Source of the DNA: Pelovirga terrestris
GTDB taxonomy: Bacteria > Desulfobacterota > Desulfuromonadia > Desulfuromonadales > Geopsychrobacteraceae
Assembly: GCF_014773365.1 (NCBI RefSeq)
Contig: NZ_JACWUN010000006.1
Location: forward strand, 108,681 to 172,680
Direction of reading: 5' to 3'
DNA length: 64,000 nt
The notes under the pieces were generated by a model, which was not told the origin of the DNA, ran no database searches, and saw only the letters and a list, made by a program, of their open reading frames with translations. The position numbers and the translations under genes were made by a program. Shown piece after piece: positions 43,125 through 52,452 of the stretch. Position 1 is the stretch's first letter; each line of letters begins with the position of its first letter.

Positions 43125-43901
43125 ATGGAGTTGCCGATCTTTACCACCACCATGGTTCAGGGGTTTCTGATCTGCCTGGCCCGCATTGCTGCCGTTTTTG
43201 CGGTCATCCCCGTGTTCAGCGGCGGTCAGATTCCGCCCCAGATGCGGATTGGGGTGGCGGTGATGTTTGCCCTGCTGACCTATCCTGTCGTACAGCATGT
43301 TCTGCCGGTCACCTCCTTGAACATTACTGATATGGCGATCATTGTCGCCGCCGAGGTTATTTTTGGTCTATTGGTCGGCTTTATCGCGCAGTTGATCTTC
43401 ATGGCGGCAGAATTTGCCGGTTCAGTTATCGGTTACCAGATGGGCTTTGCCGCTGCCAATATCTTTGACCCGACCACTCAGCAGCAGGTGGCGCTGATTT
43501 CCCAGTTTCAGGGGATTTTTGCGATCCTGTTGTTCCTGTCGGTAAATGCCCATCATCTGTTTCTTGAAGCTATTGTTGCCTCTTTTGCCATGTTACCGCC
43601 AGGCGGGCTTAATCTCTCCGGTGGTGCTATTCCAATGATGATTGAGCTGTCCAATCATGCTCTGATCCTGAGTGTCCGACTGGTGGCGCCGATCATGGCA
43701 GTTCTTATTCTGGTCACCCTGACCCTTGGTTTCATGACCCGGATTTTTCCTCAACTCAATGTCTTCATGCTTTCCTTCCCACTGAACATCGGCCTGTCGT
43801 TTATCATTATGGGGCTGACCTTCGGCGTCTTTGTTGCAATTCTTCAGGGCGAGTTTGCCGCACTTTCGGAACGATTCTTGCGACTGTTCAGCTTGTTGTA
43901 G
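43125..43901 (+). CDS. fliR: flagellar export gate protein FliR
   Basis: A 258-aa inner-membrane protein with about six helices. LARIAAVFAVIPVFSGGQIP, FIAQLIFMAAEFAGSVIGYQ and GFAAANIFDPTTQQQVALIS are characteristic of FliR; LTLGFMTRIFPQLNVFMLSF ends the conserved core. It completes the FliPQR gate. flhB starts 97 nt later. Confidence 0.96.
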   Translation: MELPIFTTTMVQGFLICLARIAAVFAVIPVFSGGQIPPQMRIGVAVMFALLTYPVVQHVLPVTSLNITDMAIIVAAEVIFGLLVGFIAQLIFMAAEFAGSVIGYQMGFAAANIFDPTTQQQVALISQFQGIFAILLFLSVNAHHLFLEAIVASFAMLPPGGLNLSGGAIPMMIELSNHALILSVRLVAPIMAVLILVTLTLGFMTRIFPQLNVFMLSFPLNIGLSFIIMGLTFGVFVAILQGEFAALSERFLRLFSLL

Positions 43902-43998
43902 CTTCCTTGCATGATCGTGCCAAAAAACCGGCACCGATTAGACTGCCAGGCGAGGGCTGCACCAAGGTGATAGCAGTGATCGCTTCCGGGAGAGCAGT

Positions 43999-45060
43999 GT
44001 GGCTGAAGACTCAGGACAGGAACGGACAGAAACAGCGACGACCAAACGGCGCAACGATTTTCGTGAAAAAGGACAGGTGGCCCAGAGCAAAGAGGTGACC
44101 ACCGCTGGTCTGTTCACCCTGTCGCTGCTGTTGTGGTTTTTTTACGCCCACCCCTTCTGGCAGAATCTTGAAAACCTTTATGTGGTTTCCCTCGTCAGAA
44201 TCCGTGATTATGCCGTAACCCCTCCTGATGTGGTTGCACTGGCCTGGGGGCTGGGCGGCGCTCTGGGCAAATTGCTCTGGCCCATTTTCTTCGTTTCTCT
44301 GTTCGTTGGTTTTCTTTCGTCCTTCGCCCAGGTTGGCCCCCTTCTTTCAACCAAAGTCTTCAAGCCGGACATCAATAAATTCAACCCGATCAAAGGGATG
44401 GCAAAATTTGTCTCCAAACGTTCGGCAGTGGAATTAATCAAGTCATTGGCCAAGGTGTCACTGATTGCCTATGTCGCTTATCTGACCGTAGCTAATGAAT
44501 TTGATACCGCCCTTTTTCTGGGGCTGTTGGACCTGAATCAGACGCTGGTATTCCTTGCCCGGGTTGCCTTTCTGGTGATGGCCAAGACCTGCGCCATCAT
44601 GATCGTGCTGGCAGTTATTGACTTCTCATTTTCTAAATATGAGATGGAGCAAAAAATGAAAATGACCAAGCAGGAGGTCAAAGAAGAACATAAAGAGACC
44701 GAGGGCGACCCGCTCCTCAAATCGCGCATCCGTTCCATGCAGATGCAGCAGGCGCGGCGGCGGATGATGTCTGAAGTACCCAAGGCTGATGTCATTATCA
44801 CCAACCCGACCCACCTTTCCATCGCCATCAGTTATGAGCGTGAAACCATGGATGCGCCGCAGATCATTGCCAAGGGTGCCGACCATGTTGCCTTTAAAAT
44901 TCGTGAAATTGCCCGCGAACACAAAATTCCTGTCATCGAAAACAAGCCGCTGGCACGGGCTTTGTACAAGCAGGAGATAGGCGAGCAGGTTCCTGAGGAA
45001 TTATTTACTGCTGTCGCCGAAGTTCTGGCCTATGTGTACCGCCTGAAAAACAAAAAGTAG
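43999..45060 (+). CDS. flhB: flagellar export switch protein FlhB
   Basis: A 353-aa inner-membrane protein. DSGQERTETATTKRRNDFRE is the cytoplasmic N terminus, and four helices follow. The C-terminal cytoplasmic domain contains the autocleavage site NPTH in VIITNPTHLSIAISYE, then APQIIAKGADHVAFKIREIA. Cleavage at NPTH switches export from rod/hook to filament substrates, in concert with FliK. The start is GTG at 43999 after GGGAGAGCA. Confidence 0.96.
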   Translation: MAEDSGQERTETATTKRRNDFREKGQVAQSKEVTTAGLFTLSLLLWFFYAHPFWQNLENLYVVSLVRIRDYAVTPPDVVALAWGLGGALGKLLWPIFFVSLFVGFLSSFAQVGPLLSTKVFKPDINKFNPIKGMAKFVSKRSAVELIKSLAKVSLIAYVAYLTVANEFDTALFLGLLDLNQTLVFLARVAFLVMAKTCAIMIVLAVIDFSFSKYEMEQKMKMTKQEVKEEHKETEGDPLLKSRIRSMQMQQARRRMMSEVPKADVIITNPTHLSIAISYERETMDAPQIIAKGADHVAFKIREIAREHKIPVIENKPLARALYKQEIGEQVPEELFTAVAEVLAYVYRLKNKK

Positions 45061-45160
45061 CTGAAAAATATAGGGAAAAATTATAGTGATCAGGGTTGAA
45101 GCCCGGTGCCGATAAATTGACACTAGAGGGTGTCAGTATTTAAGTAACAAGGAGCAGATC

Positions 45161-47245
45161 ATGGCAACACTAGCAACTATCGATGACTGGCGCAGGCTGA
45201 TTATTCGTACCGACGTATTAATTGCCTTCGGGCTGGTGCTGATCCTGATGCTGATGATTCTGCCGGTTCCACCGATGATGCTTGACGTGTTTTTATCATT
45301 GAATATCACCATCGCTTTGTTGATTCTCATCACTGCCCTGTATACCTCTCGCGCCCTGGATTTTGCCATTTTTCCCAGCGTGTTGCTGGTTACCACCTTG
45401 TTTCGCCTCTCTCTCAACGTGGCTTCCACCCGTTTGATTCTGTTGCGCGGTGACGAAGGTCCCGGCGCTGCCGGGAGCGTTATCCAGTCGTTCGGCCAGT
45501 TCGTGGTCGGCGGTAACTATGTCGTTGGTATCGTTATTTTTGCCATCCTGGTCATCATCAACTTTATGGTTATCACCAAAGGTGCGGGGCGGGTGGCTGA
45601 AGTCGCGGCGCGTTTTACCCTCGATGCCATGCCGGGCAAGCAGATGGCGATCGATGCTGATTTGAATGCCGGTCTGATCAACGATGACGAGGCGCGGGCG
45701 CGGCGCAAGGAGATCGCTTCAGAATCCGATTTTTACGGTGCGATGGACGGTGCCAGCAAGTTTGTTAAAGGGGATGCTATCGCCGGTATCATCATCACCC
45801 TGATCAACATTGGCGCCGGTATTGTCATCGGGGTCATGCAAAAAGGGATGCCGGTTGCCGAAGCTGCAGCTAACTACACCATCCTCACTGTCGGTGACGG
45901 TCTGGTCGGGCAGATCCCCGCCCTGATCATCGCTACCGGTGCTGGTATCATGGTGACGCGCACCGCCGGCGATGAGGATTTTGGTACCGAGATGAAGCGT
46001 CAATTCAGCGTTCATCCCCGTTCCTTGTGGGTGGTATCAGCGATTCTGTTGATTTTTGCCCTGATTCCCGGTCTGCCAAAGATTCCCTTCTTTTTACTGT
46101 CGATTCTGACCGGAGTGGTCGCCTGGAAGGTGTCTAAGACCCATACGGAAAAACTGCACCAGCAACAAATCGACGATGCGCCACCGCCAAAACAGATCGA
46201 AGAAGAAAATTACGAGCAGATGCTTTCCGTTGATCTGCTTGAGATGGAGGTTGGTTACGGTCTGATTCCCCTGGTCGATACCGCCCAGAATGGTGAGCTG
46301 CTGCCACGGATCAAATCAATTCGCCGTCAGTTTACCCTCGATATGGGTTTCATTGTTCCACCGGTACATATCAAGGATAACCTCCAGCTCAAACCCAATG
46401 AATATGCCATTATTCTCAAAGGGGTCAAAATTGGTGGGGGAGAGCTGCTGCCCGGCCATTATCTGGCGATGAATCCCGGCACCGCCACCGAGGTGATGAA
46501 GGGGATTGAAACCATCGAACCGGCCTTCAAGCTGCCGGCGATCTGGATCTCGGAAGATAAAAAAGAACGGGCGCAGATCTCCGGCTATACCGTGGTGGAC
46601 AACACAACGGTGGTTGCGACCCATTTAAGTGAGCTGATCAAGACCCACAGTTATGAGTTGCTTGGCCGCCAGGAAACCCAGAACCTGATTGATAACCTTG
46701 CCCAGCAATATCCCAAGCTGGTGGAGGAACTGGTGCCGGGCCTGCTCAGTCTCGGAGTGATCATGCGGGTACTGCAGAATCTGCTGCGTGAAGGCGTGTC
46801 TGTGCGCGATTTGCGAACTATTTTGGAAACTCTGGCGGATTGGGCACCAGTTGTGCAAGATCCAGATCAACTGACCGAACATGTGCGGGCGACCATGGCC
46901 CGATCGATCAGCAGCAGCTACAGTCAAAATGATGAGGTATTAGAAGTGATGACCTTCGATCGCAACGTTGAAACCCGCATTCAGGACGCCCTGCACAGCA
47001 CCGAACAGGGCTCCTACCTGGCGTTGGAGCCAGGATTCGCCCAGGCTCTGATTAACAGCTTGAGCCAGGTCTTACAGAATGCTGCCGGTGGCAATCCGGT
47101 ACTCTTGTGTACGCCAACAATTCGACTCCATGTCAAAAGGTTGACTGAGCGTTATCTGCCCGGTCTGGCAATTATTTCCCACAATGAGATCGCACCCCAC
47201 CTCAAGGTGCGGTCGGTAGGAACGGTGACCGTCAATGCTGGTTAA
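45161..47245 (+). CDS. flhA: flagellar export gate protein FlhA
   Basis: A 694-aa export gate subunit with eight N-terminal transmembrane helices (residues about 20-310) including SLNITIALLILITALYTSRA and FPSVLLVTTLFRLSLNVAST, the FHIPEP-like cytoplasmic region GRVAEVAARFTLDAMPGKQM, and a large C-terminal cytoplasmic domain (after about 330). It forms a nonameric ring that docks chaperones and FliJ. CAAGGAGCAGATC precedes the ATG. flhF overlaps its 3' end by 11 nt. Confidence 0.97.
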   Translation: MATLATIDDWRRLIIRTDVLIAFGLVLILMLMILPVPPMMLDVFLSLNITIALLILITALYTSRALDFAIFPSVLLVTTLFRLSLNVASTRLILLRGDEGPGAAGSVIQSFGQFVVGGNYVVGIVIFAILVIINFMVITKGAGRVAEVAARFTLDAMPGKQMAIDADLNAGLINDDEARARRKEIASESDFYGAMDGASKFVKGDAIAGIIITLINIGAGIVIGVMQKGMPVAEAAANYTILTVGDGLVGQIPALIIATGAGIMVTRTAGDEDFGTEMKRQFSVHPRSLWVVSAILLIFALIPGLPKIPFFLLSILTGVVAWKVSKTHTEKLHQQQIDDAPPPKQIEEENYEQMLSVDLLEMEVGYGLIPLVDTAQNGELLPRIKSIRRQFTLDMGFIVPPVHIKDNLQLKPNEYAIILKGVKIGGGELLPGHYLAMNPGTATEVMKGIETIEPAFKLPAIWISEDKKERAQISGYTVVDNTTVVATHLSELIKTHSYELLGRQETQNLIDNLAQQYPKLVEELVPGLLSLGVIMRVLQNLLREGVSVRDLRTILETLADWAPVVQDPDQLTEHVRATMARSISSSYSQNDEVLEVMTFDRNVETRIQDALHSTEQGSYLALEPGFAQALINSLSQVLQNAAGGNPVLLCTPTIRLHVKRLTERYLPGLAIISHNEIAPHLKVRSVGTVTVNAG

Positions 47246-48623
47246 AAAATTTGAAGCAGAAACCATGGCTGCGGCCCTCAAGCAGGTCAAAGACACCCTT
47301 GGCCCGGAGGCGCTGATCCTCTCAACCCGCACCCTGAGGAAAAAAGGGCTCGGGGTTCTCGGTCGGCAGACCATCGAAGTGACCGCGGCGGTTGAATCCC
47401 CCTCAATGCGCCGCTCCTCGCTGCCGGCCCGTAACGCTTATAGCGATCAGCGCGCTGCGGCGCTGACTCATCCGGTGACGGCGGCCAATCGCGTTGAAAC
47501 CTTGGAAGATGAGATCGTCAGCCTGTCGGGACGCAACCCCGCGGCGCCTCAACCAGCGGCACCCGCTGCAGCTGGTGCTCCGGCTGTTGATCCGCGTCTT
47601 GATGAGGAGCTGCGCCGGCTGCGCGCTCAGAGCGAGGCGCAGAGCATCAGCCAGCTTAAGGCTGAAATTGAGCAACTCAAAGCGTTGATGAACCAGCTGG
47701 CCCAGGCGCAAGCACAGGCCCAGAAGCAACAGCCGGCGGCTGTGCCGGAGTCGGTTGAGCTGCGTAAACCGTCTATCCGTACCGCACCAATGCCGCTCAG
47801 GACCGTGGTAGCGAGCGACCACCCCGATCCCTTGGTGGCGATGTTGCAGGAGCGTGGCATCGATGCCGAATCGGCAACGACCATCGCCGCTTACGCCGCT
47901 ACGCGCATGACCTCACAGCAGCGTCTTGATATCCACCAGCAGCGCGAATTTTTATGTACCACCCTGGCCGGTCTGGTGCAGTCCAAAGGGACCTTGTGGC
48001 GCCCCGGGCAACCACAAAAAAAACTTTCTCTCATCGGTGCCACCGGTGTCGGCAAAACTACCACCATCGCCAAACTCGCCGCCCAGGCCATCACCGAGAC
48101 CGGTGCCCGCGTCGCCCTGGTGACCATTGATACCTATCGAATTGCCGCGGTTGAACAACTCAAGGTGTATGGCGAGATTATGGGAATTCCCGTCGATGTG
48201 GTTTTTTCTCCCGAGCAACTGCAGGAAACCTTCCGCCGTCACCGTGACAAGGATCTGATTCTTATTGATACCGCTGGGCGCAGCCCCAAAGACGTAGCGC
48301 GTATCGATGAACTGAACAGTTTTCTCGGCGCCCACAGTGGCGTCGAAAATTGCCTGGTGCTCGCTGCGCCGACTGCCGACAGCCTGCAGCATAAGAGCTT
48401 TGAAGCCTTCAGCAAATTACCGATCAGCCGGCTGATGTTCACCAAACTGGACGAAGCTGATCAGTGTGGCAGCCTGATCAATCTCCCCTTGAAGACCAAT
48501 CTGCCGATCGGCTGCCTGACCAATGGACAGAAAGTGCCGGAAGATCTGCTACCGGCTGATCCGCAACTGGTAGCCGACCTGGTCATGGGTTCTTATGATG
48601 ATGCCCGGAGGATAGCCGTATGA
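47235..48623 (+). CDS. flhF: flagellar SRP-like GTPase FlhF
   Basis: A 462-aa signal-recognition-type GTPase. The basic N-terminal part (VKKFEAETMAAALKQVKDTL) and a Gln/Ala-rich linker lead to the NG domain (about 240-462) with G1 GATGVGKTTTIAKLA, DTYRIAAVEQLKVYGEIMG, G3 LILIDTAGRS and the FTKLDEADQCGSLINL segment. It targets flagellar assembly to the pole and sets flagellar number with FlhG. It overlaps flhA by 11 nt and flhG by 4 nt. Confidence 0.96.
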   Translation: MLVKKFEAETMAAALKQVKDTLGPEALILSTRTLRKKGLGVLGRQTIEVTAAVESPSMRRSSLPARNAYSDQRAAALTHPVTAANRVETLEDEIVSLSGRNPAAPQPAAPAAAGAPAVDPRLDEELRRLRAQSEAQSISQLKAEIEQLKALMNQLAQAQAQAQKQQPAAVPESVELRKPSIRTAPMPLRTVVASDHPDPLVAMLQERGIDAESATTIAAYAATRMTSQQRLDIHQQREFLCTTLAGLVQSKGTLWRPGQPQKKLSLIGATGVGKTTTIAKLAAQAITETGARVALVTIDTYRIAAVEQLKVYGEIMGIPVDVVFSPEQLQETFRRHRDKDLILIDTAGRSPKDVARIDELNSFLGAHSGVENCLVLAAPTADSLQHKSFEAFSKLPISRLMFTKLDEADQCGSLINLPLKTNLPIGCLTNGQKVPEDLLPADPQLVADLVMGSYDDARRIAV

Positions 48624-49519
48624 TGAGCAGTACCCCTGATCAGGCCGGAACCCTGCGGCAGATGAGCAGTCACCAGAGCAAGGCCTCCAGCGAATTACAG
48701 ATGCCCGCGACCCGGGTCATTTCCATCACCAGCGGCAAGGGTGGCGTCGGCAAGACCGCAGTTGTTTCCAATGTGGCAGTGAGCCTGGCGCGCCTGGGCA
48801 AAAAAGTCCTGATCATTGATGCCGACCTGGGCTTGGCCAATGTGGATGTGGTCCTGGGGATCTCCCCGCCCTACAATCTCAATCATTTTTTCAGCGGTGA
48901 GCGAAGCCTGGCTGACATCATGGTCGAAGGGCCTCACGGCCTGAAGATTCTGCCTGCCGGCTCCGGCGTTCAACAGTTTACCCGGCTTGACGGGCAATTG
49001 AAGATGCGCCTGATCGATGCCCTGGATGCGCTTGACGAACACTTTGATGTGGTGCTGATCGACACGGAGGCCGGGATTTCTGACAACGTCACCTACTTCA
49101 ATGTCGCGGCGCAGGATATCCTGGTCGTTACCACCCCTGAGCCGACAGCCATTACCGATGCTTATGCGCTGATGAAGTTGCTGTCGACCCACTATCACCA
49201 GAAGCGGTTTTTGCTCGCGGTCAACTCGGTGCGCAGTGCCGACGAGGGACTCGACGTCTTCGAAAAGCTGACCATGGTATCGGGGCGCTATCTTGATATT
49301 TTTATCGACTATTTAGGCGCCATCCCCTTCGACCGTAAAATGCATGACTCGGTTCGTCAGCAGCGGGTGATGATTGAGTTGTATCCTGACAGCAAAGTGG
49401 CCAAATCTTTTGTGGAACTGGCAGCAACCCTGATGGAAATACCACAGAACAATCAGGCCCAGGGAACCCTGCAGTTTTTCTGGAAACAGTTTCTTGGTGT
49501 TGGTGCGGAGGCAAGCTGA
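48620..49519 (+). CDS. flhG: flagellar number regulator FlhG (MinD-like ATPase)
   Basis: A 299-aa ParA/MinD-family ATPase. The deviant Walker A is SGKGGVGKTAVVSNVAVSLA, DADLGLANVDVVLGI follows, and VLIDTEAGISDNVTYF is the switch region. With FlhF it limits flagellar number. The start overlaps the flhF stop by 4 nt (ATGA), and the stop overlaps fliA by 1 nt, so the three are translationally coupled. Confidence 0.94.
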   Translation: MMSSTPDQAGTLRQMSSHQSKASSELQMPATRVISITSGKGGVGKTAVVSNVAVSLARLGKKVLIIDADLGLANVDVVLGISPPYNLNHFFSGERSLADIMVEGPHGLKILPAGSGVQQFTRLDGQLKMRLIDALDALDEHFDVVLIDTEAGISDNVTYFNVAAQDILVVTTPEPTAITDAYALMKLLSTHYHQKRFLLAVNSVRSADEGLDVFEKLTMVSGRYLDIFIDYLGAIPFDRKMHDSVRQQRVMIELYPDSKVAKSFVELAATLMEIPQNNQAQGTLQFFWKQFLGVGAEAS

Positions 49520-50280
49520 TGACCTACAGTCAGAGCGGATACGGTCCACCGGGACCGGCAGAACGTGAAAAAATGATCGAGGCTCATCTTGTCCTGGTCG
49601 ACTTTCTGGTCGATCGGATGATGACCCAGGTCCCTTCTTTCGTTAACCGTGATGATATCCGCAGTGCCGCATTGATGGGCTTGATGGATGCCGCTAATCG
49701 CTTTGATCCGCGCCGCGGAGTACTGTTCAAGACCTTTGCCGAGCGCCGGATCCGGGGTTCGGTGTTTGATGAAGTGCGTCGTATGGACTGGTTCTCGCGC
49801 ACCCTGCGGGAAAAACAGACCCGGTTGAATCGGGCAGTGGAAACATTGGGGCAACGTCTTGGTCGCCTGCCGCAGGATGAAGAAGTGGCTGTTGCCATGG
49901 AGATGTCGCTGGATGATTTTCGTGAACTGCAGTTTCAGGTCAGTCAATTGGGTTATGTCAGCCTCGATGACCAGATTGATCAGGGCGAGAGTAACGGTAA
50001 ATCGTTCATCGACAACCTCGAAGACACCTTTCAGGTCAATGTCCAGCAGCGGCTGGAGGCCGACGAGTTAACCCGTGAACTGGCAGGTTATCTGGACGAA
50101 TTGTCAGAAAAAGAACGGTTGGTGATTGCTCTGCTCTATTACGAAGAGCTGTCGCAAAAAGAGATTGCCGATGTGCTGGAGTTGACCGAGGGGCGTATTT
50201 CCCAATTGCACAGTCAGGGGCTGGCAAAACTGAAAGTCAAGATGAAGCGCAGTATCAATGCGCTGGGAACAGGTCGTTAG
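49519..50280 (+). CDS. fliA: flagellar RNA polymerase sigma factor FliA (sigma-28)
   Basis: A 253-aa sigma-70-family factor of the FliA/WhiG group. It has region 2 DIRSAALMGLMDAANRFDPR with FKTFAERRIRGSVFDEVRRM, region 3 RLNRAVETLGQRLGRLPQDE, and region 4 LSEKERLVIALLYYEELSQK with ADVLELTEGRISQLHSQGLA. It would transcribe late genes such as fliC, not present here. No FlgM anti-sigma is in the window. It overlaps flhG by 1 nt. Confidence 0.95.
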   Translation: MTYSQSGYGPPGPAEREKMIEAHLVLVDFLVDRMMTQVPSFVNRDDIRSAALMGLMDAANRFDPRRGVLFKTFAERRIRGSVFDEVRRMDWFSRTLREKQTRLNRAVETLGQRLGRLPQDEEVAVAMEMSLDDFRELQFQVSQLGYVSLDDQIDQGESNGKSFIDNLEDTFQVNVQQRLEADELTRELAGYLDELSEKERLVIALLYYEELSQKEIADVLELTEGRISQLHSQGLAKLKVKMKRSINALGTGR

Positions 50281-50281
50281 G

Positions 50282-50701
50282 ATGACAGCAGCGGCAATGA
50301 TAAGCGCAGCGGCATTGGTTGGCGCCGTCATCGCACTACTGATGACGTTATGGCAACGCCGGACCTTAAGGGTTCTGCGGCAACAGCTACAAGACATGGA
50401 AGCAACCGTGTCGGAAATAGCTGAAGTGCTGAAAGATCGGCCTTTGGCGTCGGCAACCAGTGGATTTTCAGCTCATTTGAGCGATGCAGAGAAAAATCAG
50501 CACCAAAACCGGCAAGAGCTAAAAGAAAAACTTCAGGAAAATAACGCAGCTAAATCACAGGGCCAGGCGGATAAGTACCGATACGCCGTGGCCCTGGCCG
50601 CCCAGGGTCAAAACGTTGACAGTATTGCTCAGGCGCTGAACATGGCTCCCGCCGAGGTGGAACAGGTGATGCAGCTGTCACGGGTAAAGCGTCCAATCTG
50701 A
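50282..50701 (+). CDS. small membrane-anchored coiled-coil protein (DUF2802-like)
   Basis: A 139-aa protein. Residues about 5-28 are a transmembrane helix (MISAAALVGAVIALLMTLWQ), followed by a coiled coil (LRVLRQQLQDMEATVSEIAE), a polar linker (HQNRQELKEKLQENN) and a C-terminal helix-turn-helix-like piece, KYRYAVALAAQGQNVDSIAQ plus APAEVEQVMQLSR. This layout is like DUF2802 proteins found beside fliA in other deltaproteobacteria. It begins 1 nt after the fliA stop, so it is cotranscribed. The role is unknown. Confidence 0.72.
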   Translation: MTAAAMISAAALVGAVIALLMTLWQRRTLRVLRQQLQDMEATVSEIAEVLKDRPLASATSGFSAHLSDAEKNQHQNRQELKEKLQENNAAKSQGQADKYRYAVALAAQGQNVDSIAQALNMAPAEVEQVMQLSRVKRPI

Positions 50702-50733
50702 ACGGCGGGTCCGGTGGTTCACCGATACAGAGA

Positions 50734-50761
50734 TAAAGTTTCGGCCAGTAACGGTCGACAA
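50734..50761 (+). promoter_or_regulatory. sigma-28-like promoter before flgF (weak)
   Basis: TAAAGTTT at 50734-50741 matches the FliA -35 box exactly; GTCGACAA at 50754-50761 matches 6 of 8 positions of GCCGATAA, with a 12-nt spacer instead of 11. It lies 32 nt before the flgF start. The spacing is off by one, so it is a candidate only. Confidence 0.3.
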
Positions 50762-50793
50762 GGTTCATGCCTGATAATAGATGGAGAAGTCTT

Positions 50794-51522
50794 ATGGCAG
50801 ACGGAAAATATGCAGCAATCTCGGGAGCCGTCGCACGGATGCACAAGCTTGATAATATCAGTGAGCATCTGGCCTCCGCCCGCACCCCCGGCTACAAAAA
50901 AGGCACCGTCACTTTTGCCGCTCGGCTGGGCGAGGCGACCTCCGGGATGGCCAGCAATGCCACCAACTTTACCGGGCTGACCGGTCATCAAATCGATTTT
51001 TCCCCTGGTCACCTTGAGCACAGCGATAAGGCCCTTGATGTCGCCATTAACGGCGAAGGTTTTTTTCAGATCCAACAGCCTGATGGTGAATTGGCTTATA
51101 CCCGCAAGGGGAGCTTCCAACTTAACGCTGAGGGGGTCCTGGTTGACAGCAATGGCTATGCGGTAACCGGCCCCAACGGCGAAGAAATTATTCTTGAGCG
51201 CCCGGATGTCGATATCCTTGGTGACGGTTCGATCTGGATCGAAGATCAGCAGGTTGCCCGGATCGGCCTGTTTCTGTTCGAAGACACCGGGCTGTTGCAA
51301 CGTGCCGGTAAGGATCTGTTTGTCCCGGTCGAGGATGCTGCCCCGGAGATTCATCCGCAACCCCAGATGGTGCAGAACAGCCTCGAAGGTTCGAATGTTA
51401 ATCTGATGGAAGAAATGGTGCTCATGACCGCGAACCTGCGTGCTTTTGAAGCCACCCAGAAAGCCCTTAAAATCTACAGTGATATGAATGCCAAAGCGAC
51501 CGAGATGGGACTGCTACAGTAA
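50794..51522 (+). CDS. flgF: flagellar rod protein FlgF
   Basis: A 242-aa proximal/distal rod component. The N-terminal rod motif is LDNISEHLASARTPGYKK; VAINGEGFFQIQQPDGELAY and LEGSNVNLMEEMVLMTANLR are the FlgF/G-type blocks, and the protein ends in ATQKALKIYSDMNAKATEMG. The ATG at 50794 follows TGGAGA; an earlier in-frame ATG at 50767 was rejected on spacing. flgG follows 132 nt later. Confidence 0.93.
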   Translation: MADGKYAAISGAVARMHKLDNISEHLASARTPGYKKGTVTFAARLGEATSGMASNATNFTGLTGHQIDFSPGHLEHSDKALDVAINGEGFFQIQQPDGELAYTRKGSFQLNAEGVLVDSNGYAVTGPNGEEIILERPDVDILGDGSIWIEDQQVARIGLFLFEDTGLLQRAGKDLFVPVEDAAPEIHPQPQMVQNSLEGSNVNLMEEMVLMTANLRAFEATQKALKIYSDMNAKATEMGLLQ

Positions 51523-51654
51523 AAAATGGATGTAACTCTTCAGCGCTATCTTTGCACGGGATCGCCGAGCCGGTGCTGAACAGATACAAATGGATAAATA
51601 ATAAATAGATATCACCGACGCTCAATACAGCGTCTGGAGTAAAGGAGCCACACC

Positions 51655-52440
51655 ATGATCAGAGCCCTTTGGACCGCCGCGACCGGTATGCAATCACAGC
51701 AGACCAACATGGATGTTATCGCCAACAACCTGGCCAACGTCAACAGTTCCGGCTTTAAAAAAAGCCGGGCCGATTTCCAGGATATCCTCTATCAGACCAC
51801 CCGCGCTGCCGGTGCCGGCGTTGATGGAGGTGAGGTTCCCACCGGCATCCAGATCGGCCTGGGATCACGGGTTGCGGCCGTGCAGAAAGTCTTTACCTCC
51901 GGTGACTTTGTTCAGACCGAGAGTGAACTCGATGTGGCGATTGAGGGGCCGGGTTTTTTTCAGGTGATTCTGCCGGATGGAACGGACGCCTACACCCGTT
52001 CAGGAGCGTTAAAAAAGGACAGTACCGGCCGACTGGTAACTTCTGACGGTTTCCCGCTGATTCCCGAAATCGTTATCCCCGAAGGCTCGACCAGTATTGC
52101 CATCGGCAGTGGCGGCACGGTTGATGTCCTACTTGATGGTGAAAGCACTCCCACCGAGGTCGGTGTCATTGAATTGATCCGCTTCGGCAATCCGTCAGGA
52201 TTGAAAAGTCTGGGCCGCAATCTCTATTCCGAAACCCCGACGACCGGCGCCCCTATTGCCGGAACCCCCGGAGAGGCTGGTTTCGGGAGTTTGTCTCAGG
52301 GTTTTCTCGAAGGCTCTAACGTTAACATCATGGAAGAGATGGTCAACATGATCGCCGGCCAGCGTGCTTATGAAGTCAATTCCAAAACCATTAAAACCGC
52401 AGACGAGATGCTGTCGATTACCAGCCAGCTGGTTCGCTGA
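51655..52440 (+). CDS. flgG: flagellar distal rod protein FlgG
   Basis: A 261-aa distal rod subunit. ALWTAATGMQSQQTNMDVIA, NNLANVNSSGFKKSRADFQD, VAIEGPGFFQVILPDGTDAY, LEGSNVNIMEEMVNMIAGQR and SKTIKTADEMLSITSQLVR are the expected motifs. It forms the drive shaft through the P and L rings. TAAAGGAG precedes the ATG. A short GACGCT/AGCGTC hairpin lies near 51616 in the leader. Confidence 0.97.
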   Translation: MIRALWTAATGMQSQQTNMDVIANNLANVNSSGFKKSRADFQDILYQTTRAAGAGVDGGEVPTGIQIGLGSRVAAVQKVFTSGDFVQTESELDVAIEGPGFFQVILPDGTDAYTRSGALKKDSTGRLVTSDGFPLIPEIVIPEGSTSIAIGSGGTVDVLLDGESTPTEVGVIELIRFGNPSGLKSLGRNLYSETPTTGAPIAGTPGEAGFGSLSQGFLEGSNVNIMEEMVNMIAGQRAYEVNSKTIKTADEMLSITSQLVR

Positions 52441-52452
52441 TAAGGATGTAAC

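Noticed and set aside
45108..45115. GCCGATAA, a perfect FliA -10 box upstream of flhA
   Set aside because: No TAAA-type -35 box at the right distance (ATCAGGGT is found), so it is probably chance.
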